Origin: Thermoprotei archaeon | GTDB taxonomy: Archaea; Thermoproteota; Thermoprotei_A; Sulfolobales; Ignisphaeraceae | Length of the DNA: 9,444 nt | NCBI GenBank assembly: GCA_003661775.1 | Contig: QMWT01000037.1 | Span: forward strand, 1-9,444 | Direction of reading: 5' to 3' | In this document: positions 4,948 to 9,444 of the stretch, piece after piece | Layout: each line of letters starts with the position of its first letter | Position numbering within the stretch: position 1 is the first letter of the stretch | Translations under genes and position numbers: made by a program | The notes under the pieces: generated by a model | What the model was told of the DNA's origin: nothing | Seen by the model: only the letters and a program-made list of their open reading frames with translations | Databases searched by the model: none

Positions 4948-5631
4948 TCATACCTTGTGCATGAATATCCATCTAAGGTTCTCGGCGACATGCATTAATG
5001 TATCCATGGAGTCTTCGAATATCTCAACAAGTTCCCGGAGAATAGTTAGATTGAGGAGCTCGGCATCTCTTGTCCGGAGCATTTTAAGGTGAAGTTCTCT
5101 GTATAGCTCATCACAGTGTTCCTCGGCAACGAACACGCTGTCCAGCCCCTCTAAGCCGCGCTTAGCATTGATGAACACGTACTGGGTTACATCAGCTATT
5201 CCTTCTAAAGAGTTTCTTATGTATTCGAGGAACCTCTGTAGCGAAACCGTTATCTCATCGTCGAGCTTAGCCTCTCTTATCGAGAGTTCATAGAGTCTTA
5301 GAGAAGCTGATTCAAGTTCCTCGGAGAATCTTAGTAGGAGTCGATAGATCTGCGCGTAGATATCTTTGAATTCAAGACCTATACCCACTCTTACGAGGTG
5401 AAACATTGCGTCTCGGTATTTTTTCTCGAATTCACGCTTCCTATGCCTAACACGTTCGAATCTGACCTTTATTGCTTCGTAGCGTTCTGAGAAGAAGTCA
5501 TTCAGAATCTCGTTCAGTTCGTCAATTACGTCGTATAGGCGGGTTGTTAAATCCCTTAACTGTTCTACGATATTCATTTCTGCGATGCTAGCTCTTGCAT
5601 AGTCGTAGGGCTTGATAGTCTCGTCTGCCAT
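4948..5631 (-). CDS. DUF47/PhoU-like helical protein
   Basis: This 227-residue all-helical protein has heptad-like repeats throughout. The last 60 residues (EEHCDELYRELHLKML...LTILRELVEIFEDSMDTLMHVAENLRWIF) match the closing part of DUF47 (PhoU_div) proteins, which often have E/D-rich L.EIxE.lEd..D.aedva helices that bind metal clusters. DUF47 proteins are usually encoded beside Pit phosphate transporters and are thought to regulate them; no transporter is present here, so the role is open. The frame extends to a GTG at 5652, but the ATG at 5631 is chosen. It has GAGGG (about 5639-5643) upstream, and the TATA element at 5669-5679 predicts transcription starting near 5648, downstream of the GTG. 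The endA ATG follows the stop after seven bases, indicating an operon. Confidence 0.76.
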   Translation of the reverse strand: MADETIKPYDYARASIAEMNIVEQLRDLTTRLYDVIDELNEILNDFFSERYEAIKVRFERVRHRKREFEKKYRDAMFHLVRVGIGLEFKDIYAQIYRLLLRFSEELESASLRLYELSIREAKLDDEITVSLQRFLEYIRNSLEGIADVTQYVFINAKRGLEGLDSVFVAEEHCDELYRELHLKMLRTRDAELLNLTILRELVEIFEDSMDTLMHVAENLRWIFMHKV

Positions 5632-5667
5632 TACCTGACCCTCAGCATCCACTATATGATGTTAAGG

Positions 5668-5685
5668 CTAAAATTAAAAGTTTTG
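5668..5685 (-). promoter_or_regulatory. Promoter of the DUF47-endA operon
   Basis: On the - strand CAAAAC (BRE-like) is followed by TTTTAATTTTA (5669-5679). A start about 25 nt downstream, near 5648, gives a leader of about 17 nt including GAGGG before the ATG at 5631. The T-rich tract also follows the upstream gene's stop by about 12 bases and may help end its transcript. Confidence 0.6.
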
Positions 5686-5697
5686 AAGATGGTGGGC

Positions 5698-6117
5698 TCA
5701 GCTCTTGATTCTACTAAGAAGCTCTTTAGAAACTCTCTCAAGTTCTTCGATATCCTTTCTTGCCCTAGACAGCTCTTTCTTATCCTCATCCTCGAGCTCG
5801 ATCCCGTGCCTCTTTATGACGTAGCTGAACCTGCTAAGAAGTTCTCTATCTTCATTCACCGACACTTCAAGCACGAAGAATGTGAGCAAGTCTATGTTCT
5901 CGTTGAGATTCTGAGGTATATAGGCTGCGCTGAGCAATGAGCGCATTATATTAATTAGCTTCCTTCTCTCTTCCGTGATTTTTCTCAGGGTTTCTATGGC
6001 CCTGTCTAGCTCTTGGCTATTGTAGCGGAGTTTCAAGATAGCTTTCCTTCCTAAGCGTATCAAGTTAGAATGTCTATGCACGGCTCTTTCAAAATCCTTA
6101 ATTGTGTCTAGCGCCAA
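5698..6117 (-). CDS. Small helical protein, possibly PhoU-like, unrecognised
   Basis: Not recognised with confidence. The 139-residue product is predicted fully helical. A central stretch, LINIMRSLLSAAYIPQNLNENIDLLTFFVLEVSV, vaguely resembles the helix-fiP..rEDi..L region of DUF47/PhoU proteins, and the C-terminus is a charged coiled coil. A partnership with the adjacent DUF47 protein is inference. Two starts are possible. The TTG at 6117 lies eight bases after the stop of the upstream gene and has GGTGA (6127-6131) at ideal spacing; it is preferred. The ATG at 6177 would add 20 residues (MVLRTTVYALSEALLLGEKA) but overlap the upstream gene by 53 bases and has no clear ribosome binding site. 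Likely translated from the glyS transcript. Confidence 0.68.
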   Translation of the reverse strand: MALDTIKDFERAVHRHSNLIRLGRKAILKLRYNSQELDRAIETLRKITEERRKLINIMRSLLSAAYIPQNLNENIDLLTFFVLEVSVNEDRELLSRFSYVIKRHGIELEDEDKKELSRARKDIEELERVSKELLSRIKS

Positions 6118-6124
6118 TGCTTTT

Positions 6125-6493
6125 TCACCCAGAAGCAACGCTTCTGATAGTGCATATACTGTTGTCCGCAATACCATTTTCTTTCATCAGATCGGGATTT
6201 ACGAAGACATAATCACCTAGTGCAGAATCAATTATTATTGCTTTGAACCTGAACCTCTTTTTACCTGCGACAGTAATCTCGAGCATGTCTTTTATCCCGA
6301 GTTCTTCGGCGAGCCTCTTAGAGATCTTGGCCTCATCAGGCTTCACAGAGTTATCGTACCTCAACCTGATTCTCTTCTCGCGAACTTTCTTTGCTTTACC
6401 TCCGAACAGCATGGTTGGGGGAGGTACTACGGCTACCAACTTCTTAATATCGACTTTTTGCTGCGCTTTTTCCGAACTTTGTTGGCCACTCAT
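6125..6493 (-). CDS. Small beta-barrel-like protein downstream of glyS, unrecognised
   Basis: Not recognised. The 122-residue protein has a disordered polar N-terminus (about 1-15), then VDIKKLVAVVPPPTMLFGGKAKKVREKRIRLRYDN. A beta-rich part follows, AKISKRLAEELGIKDMLEITVAGKKRFRFKAIIIDS...VFVNPDLMKENGIADNSICTIRSV. The repeated pattern of a helix ending in elGI.d followed by a strand resembles AbrB-like swapped-hairpin or double-psi barrels; this is a fold impression only. Net charge is strongly basic in the first half, so RNA or DNA binding is possible. The start is ATG at 6493 with AAGAGGT (6503-6509) nine bases before it; a TTG at 6502 abuts that site and is less likely. The gene starts 40 bases after glyS and its stop TGA lies inside the GGTGA site of the next gene, so these form one operon. 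Confidence 0.78.
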   Translation of the reverse strand: MSGQQSSEKAQQKVDIKKLVAVVPPPTMLFGGKAKKVREKRIRLRYDNSVKPDEAKISKRLAEELGIKDMLEITVAGKKRFRFKAIIIDSALGDYVFVNPDLMKENGIADNSICTIRSVASG

Positions 6494-6533
6494 AATACTC
6501 AAACCTCTTAGAGTTCATTTAGCATCACTGCTT

Positions 6534-8273
6534 CTAAACCTCAGGGAATCCCAGTTCTAATAACTTAGCACCTCTAATAACCTGACGCACAACCTCAGCG
6601 ACTTTAGGCATGGGCACCCTGACCTGCTTCTTGCTATCTCTATCTCTTATAGTCACGGTATGGTCTTCGACAGTCTTGTAATCTATCGTCACGGCCAGCG
6701 GAACCCCGATCTCATCAGCGCGCGCATATCTGCGACCTATTGTTCCACTGTCGTCATAGATAACATCGAATTCTTCAGCCAAGTCTTTGTAGAGGCTGTG
6801 TGCGATCGATGTTAGAGGTTCTCTTGACACTAGCGGAAACACAGCTACCTGTATCGGTGCTATGTATGGAGGAAGTGCTAGATATACACGTTCGTTATCC
6901 TCTCTATAGGCGTGCTCTAAAGCCACGTAGATAAGCCTCTCCAGCCCGAATGACGGCTCAGCTACGTGCGGTAAGAACTTCTCAACATCGACCTTCTCTT
7001 CAACCACCTCGATCTTAAGAGCGCTCTTCGGGATCTCGAAATTCTTTATCTTCACGAATTCTCCCGTGCTCTCCTTCACTATTTTTATAAGTTTATCTTG
7101 AGGGATCGTGTGAAGTGTGCGGAATACCTCGGCTGCACTTCTTCCGAAGTGCTCTATGATGATCTTTTTGTCTATCCTTAATTGCTCACGCCTCACTAAC
7201 TTAGGCTCTTTCAATCTTCTCAATGCGTAGAGATCCTCACCACTAAACTTCGTGTGTCTAGATAAATCGTAATCGTACCTATAGGCATGCCCCGAGACCT
7301 CTATCCATCCCCACCGCTCAGTTCTAACGAGCTGGTCGAAGGTTTGCTTGGAATAGTGAGCTAGTTCGTGCGGGGCCTTCTCTTCAAACATAGTGTCTTT
7401 GTAGGGTACCCCAAGAGCTTCTATAAACTCTTGTGCCACGCACATCCAGTATGCGAGCCAGGGACACATGATGATCTTCTCTTCATACGCCTCAACGGGC
7501 GTGACCTCTATAGGGCCGCCACCGCGCATTTTATCCTCGGCACGTAGCACCCTTATCTTGCGGTGGCTGCAACGTTCGTAGAGTATTTCAACCTTTGGAT
7601 CTCTCGGATCAAAGAAGAATTCCATCTCCATTATCGTGAATTCGCGCAGTCTTATCAACCTCTGTCTTGGCGAGATTTCGTTGCGCGCTACGCGGCCTAT
7701 CTGTGCGATCCCTAGAGGCATTCTCCTTCTCATGTATTCATAGACTTTTTTAAAGTTTACAAACATCCCCTGAGCTGCTTCGGGTCTTAGATACGCTTTG
7801 TTGTTCTCACTATAAGGACCTACATAAGTTACGAAAAGCAGGTTGAAAGCGCGCACAGAACTTAGTTCACCCCCACATGCAGGACACTTAATAGAGTACT
7901 CTCTGATTAGACGCTCAAGTTCATGAGCTTTCAACCCCTCAGCTTTGACTTTAAGCATCTCCTCTATCAGATGGTCAGCACGGTAGACTCTTCCGCAACT
8001 TTTGCACTCGACAGCGTAGTCCGTGAAATGCTCTTCGTGTCCGCTGGCCTTGAAAACTATGGCGGGCGTTATGATGGGAGTCTTTATTTCTACAACAAAC
8101 TCTTGGTGGCGTCTGATGAACATCTTTCTCCATAGGTCGATGATTTTGTATCCCATTAGAGTACCTAAAGGTCCCAGATCGTAGAAACCTGCTATTCCTC
8201 CGTAGATTTCGTGAGATTGCCATAAGAAGCCTCTCCTAGTGGCTAGATCCAGTACATTGTTTCGCGGATTCAT
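6534..8273 (-). CDS. glyS: Glycyl-tRNA synthetase, archaeal/eukaryotic alpha2 type
   Basis: This 579-residue class II synthetase is full length for the archaeal dimeric GlyRS that charges tRNA-Gly in the cytosol. It starts with the typical RRGFLWQSHEIYGGIAGFYDLGPLG (13-37). A zinc-binding insertion follows, with Cys90, Cys93, Cys130 and Cys133. Motif 2 is GRVARNEISPRQRLIRLREFTIMEMEFF (193-220), the RxE-type loop and the glycine-recognising glutamates included. Motif 3 is EPSFGLERLIY near residue 440. The C-terminal anticodon-binding domain is seen in IAPIQVAVFPLV and YDDSGTIGRRYARADEIGVPLAVTID. The ATG at 8273 has AGGTG (8285-8289) upstream and a TATA element at 8314-8322 shared with the divergent agmatinase gene. 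Two small genes follow at 40 bases and less, probably in the same operon. No oddity in the protein was seen. Confidence 0.98.
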   Translation of the reverse strand: MNPRNNVLDLATRRGFLWQSHEIYGGIAGFYDLGPLGTLMGYKIIDLWRKMFIRRHQEFVVEIKTPIITPAIVFKASGHEEHFTDYAVECKSCGRVYRADHLIEEMLKVKAEGLKAHELERLIREYSIKCPACGGELSSVRAFNLLFVTYVGPYSENNKAYLRPEAAQGMFVNFKKVYEYMRRRMPLGIAQIGRVARNEISPRQRLIRLREFTIMEMEFFFDPRDPKVEILYERCSHRKIRVLRAEDKMRGGGPIEVTPVEAYEEKIIMCPWLAYWMCVAQEFIEALGVPYKDTMFEEKAPHELAHYSKQTFDQLVRTERWGWIEVSGHAYRYDYDLSRHTKFSGEDLYALRRLKEPKLVRREQLRIDKKIIIEHFGRSAAEVFRTLHTIPQDKLIKIVKESTGEFVKIKNFEIPKSALKIEVVEEKVDVEKFLPHVAEPSFGLERLIYVALEHAYREDNERVYLALPPYIAPIQVAVFPLVSREPLTSIAHSLYKDLAEEFDVIYDDSGTIGRRYARADEIGVPLAVTIDYKTVEDHTVTIRDRDSKKQVRVPMPKVAEVVRQVIRGAKLLELGFPEV

Positions 8274-8313
8274 GACGTGACTGCACCTAGACCACCAAAG
8301 TTATCGCAAGCCT

Positions 8314-8322
8314 CTTTTAAAG
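8314..8322. promoter_or_regulatory. Shared palindromic TATA element between glyS and the agmatinase gene
   Basis: CTTTTAAAG contains the palindrome TTTAAA (8316-8321). It lies about 45 bases from each start codon: 8273 to the left and 8366 to the right. Starts at roughly 8292 and 8344 would leave leaders near 20 nt on both sides, each holding its ribosome binding site. No second TATA candidate is visible in this 92-bp spacer. Confidence 0.55.
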
Positions 8323-8365
8323 CAGAACATGATCAGCGGAATCGTAGCGAGAAAAGGTGGGTACT

Positions 8366-9274
8366 ATGTACGAGCTCTACATAAATGAATCCCCGGTAGC
8401 GTTCCTCGGGTTTTCGAAGAAGCCGGAGGAGACGCCGTTCACGGTCTTGGGAGCCCCCCTTGATACTACCTCCAGCTACAGACCGGGTACGAGATTCGCC
8501 CCTCTTCGTATACGAGTAGCTTCGCAATCTCTTGAAACTTATTCTCTCTTATCACATATAGACGTGGAGAAGATAGGGTTTCATGATATTGGTGACGTCG
8601 TGGTCGTGCAGGGTGATGCAAGGAAGAGTCTAAGTAATGTAGAGACTGTAGTGAGATCGCTTCTTGAGAAGAACCGAAGGTTGTTCGTGATAGGAGGTGA
8701 ACACACTATATCTGTTGGCACATTCAGGGCTTTGGAAAGAGTTCATCGAAATAGGAAAGTGCTCTACTTGGTATTTGATGCGCACGCTGATCTAAGAGAG
8801 AACTTTATGGGGTTGGAGCTCTGCCACGCAACAGTTGCAAGGAGGATAGCCGAGATCTCGGGTCCTGAGAACATAATGCTTGTCGGGGTAAGAGCCTTAT
8901 CAGAAGAGGAGGTGCTCTTCATGAAGCGCAACGAGATATCTGTCATAACAAGCTTTGATTTCGAAAAAATGGGAATAAAGGAGGTTATGTACAGGCTTAT
9001 GAAGAAAGTTAGTGAGTATGACGTGGTTCACCTGTCGATAGATATGGATGTTCTAGATCCGGGTTATGCACCCGGTGTTACAACACCGGAGCCCCTAGGT
9101 TTAACACCTCTACAACTTCTCCATGTCCTTAGCAAGGTAGTAGATGAGAATACTTGGCTTGTCGACATAGTTGAGATAGCCCCTGCATACGATCCAAGCG
9201 AATCGACCGTGTTCTTAGGAGCGAAGCTTATTCTTGAACTTGCGGGGATCATATACAGGAAGATCACGTCGTAG
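8366..9274 (+). CDS. speB: Agmatinase-family ureohydrolase
   Basis: This 302-residue enzyme of the arginase/agmatinase family would hydrolyse agmatine (or N1-aminopropylagmatine, as in some thermophiles) to urea and putrescine (or spermidine), the guanidino-removing step of polyamine synthesis in the cytosol. All six binuclear manganese ligands are present: His113 in GGEH, Asp138, His140 and Asp142 in DAHAD, and Asp226 and Asp228 in SIDMDVLDPGYAPGVTTPEP. Glu270 in DIVEIAPAYD is also conserved. Length is typical. Substrate choice between arginine, agmatine and aminopropylagmatine cannot be settled by eye. The ATG at 8366 is preferred because AAGGTGG (8354-8360) stands five bases before it; a GTG at 8357 lies inside that site. 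It diverges from glyS across a 92-bp spacer and converges on tRNA-Gln. Confidence 0.94.
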   Translation: MYELYINESPVAFLGFSKKPEETPFTVLGAPLDTTSSYRPGTRFAPLRIRVASQSLETYSLLSHIDVEKIGFHDIGDVVVVQGDARKSLSNVETVVRSLLEKNRRLFVIGGEHTISVGTFRALERVHRNRKVLYLVFDAHADLRENFMGLELCHATVARRIAEISGPENIMLVGVRALSEEEVLFMKRNEISVITSFDFEKMGIKEVMYRLMKKVSEYDVVHLSIDMDVLDPGYAPGVTTPEPLGLTPLQLLHVLSKVVDENTWLVDIVEIAPAYDPSESTVFLGAKLILELAGIIYRKITS

Positions 9275-9296
9275 AACTGACATGGCAGAAGTTGTT

Positions 9297-9396
9297 TGGT
9301 AGCCGGGCGGGGATTCGAACCCCGGTCACGGGGGTTCTTCCGCCTGCCGCTTAGGCGTCCAAAGCCCCGCATCCTTGGCCGCTAGACGACCCGGCT
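9297..9396 (-). tRNA. tRNA-Gln (anticodon TTG) with a 24-nt intron
   Basis: On the - strand AGCCGGG (9396-9390) pairs with CCCGGCT (9307-9301). The discriminator A is at 9300 and CCA is encoded at 9299-9297. The T arm is CGGGG-TTCGAAT-CCCCG (9324-9308). The anticodon stem CGGGG pairs with CCCCG (9333-9329), and the spliced loop reads CTTTGGC, giving anticodon TTG. Exon 1 is 9359-9396 and exon 2 is 9300-9334. The intron sits at the canonical position after nucleotide 37. The acceptor stem, T arm and A discriminator fit glutamine. The EndA encoded in this window is the expected splicing enzyme. Confidence 0.97.
9335..9358 (-). other. tRNA-Gln intron with strict bulge-helix-bulge
   Basis: The 24-nt intron folds with the exons into a strict hBHBh' motif. 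The outer helix is CGGGG/CCCCG (the anticodon stem). The 3' bulge is AAC, cut after AA. The 4-bp central helix is CTTT/GAAG. The 5' bulge is GGA, cut after GG. The inner helix CGCCT/AGGCG is capped by a seven-base loop. Both cut sites fall after the second bulge base, as archaeal EndA requires. Confidence 0.93.
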
Positions 9397-9422
9397 TCCT
9401 CCTCTTTTAGTATGATAACGGG

Positions 9423-9432
9423 ATTAAAAATA
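9423..9432 (-). promoter_or_regulatory. TATA box of tRNA-Gln
   Basis: On the - strand this reads TATTTTTAAT, centred about 32 bases before the mature tRNA 5' end and predicting initiation near 9402. The spacing agrees with that of the TATA-like element before tRNA-Asn. Confidence 0.65.
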
Positions 9433-9444
9433 GTAATCAAGCCC

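Noticed and set aside
6145..6189. A C-box-like CTGATGA on the - strand
   Set aside because: No D or D' CUGA occurs at guide distance and the region is coding for the 122-residue protein.
8114..8160. A C-box-like CTGATGA on the + strand within glyS
   Set aside because: No D box at the right distance; it is antisense to a conserved synthetase segment.

Overview
The window looks like chromosomal DNA from a hyperthermophilic crenarchaeon (Thermoproteota), most like the Desulfurococcales. The evidence is: an archaeal-type GlyRS and ArgRS; a crenarchaeal EndA; a tRNA-Gln interrupted by a 24-nt bulge-helix-bulge intron; two C/D box guide RNAs; A/T-rich TATA boxes 25-35 nt before starts; GGTGA/GAGG ribosome binding sites; and GTG/TTG among the starts. 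No CRISPR array, transposase, phage gene or integrase was seen. The assignment is inference from gene content, without a database search.

Left part (1-2104, + strand). The window opens inside argS, which runs to 635. A C/D box sRNA (about 645-707) follows at once. Next comes a two-gene operon: a TFS/RpoM-type N-terminal zinc ribbon without the usual second ribbon, overlapping a divergent SIS-domain-like protein. tRNA-Asn(GTT) follows. The two DNA flanks of this tRNA form a perfect 24-bp inverted repeat that contains the stop codons of both neighbouring convergent genes and a BRE/TATA-like element. This is the most unusual structure in the window.

Middle (2092-3918). A secreted GH99-like glycoside hydrolase lies on the - strand. 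After a 264-bp intergenic region that ends with a second C/D box sRNA (about 3263-3318), a UbiX/Pad1-type flavin prenyltransferase homologue starts on the + strand. Its TTG start is the base directly after the sRNA terminal stem.

Right part (3872-8273, - strand). Read from right to left this is: glycyl-tRNA synthetase, a small unrecognised beta-barrel-like protein, a small helical protein, a DUF47/PhoU-like protein with its own TATA box, the tRNA splicing endonuclease EndA, and an eight-cysteine protein whose 3' end overlaps the UbiX gene. The agmatinase-family gene diverges from glyS across a single palindromic TTTAAA element. The window closes with the intron-containing tRNA-Gln(TTG) on the - strand.

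The shared theme is information processing: two aminoacyl-tRNA synthetases, two tRNAs, the splicing endonuclease that would remove the intron seen here, two methylation guide RNAs and an RNA-polymerase-related zinc ribbon. Polyamine synthesis (agmatinase), prenyl-FMN and a secreted glycosidase add metabolic functions. No complete new defence or mobile system is apparent. The strongest candidates for follow-up are the inverted repeat around tRNA-Asn and the guide RNA that abuts a start codon.
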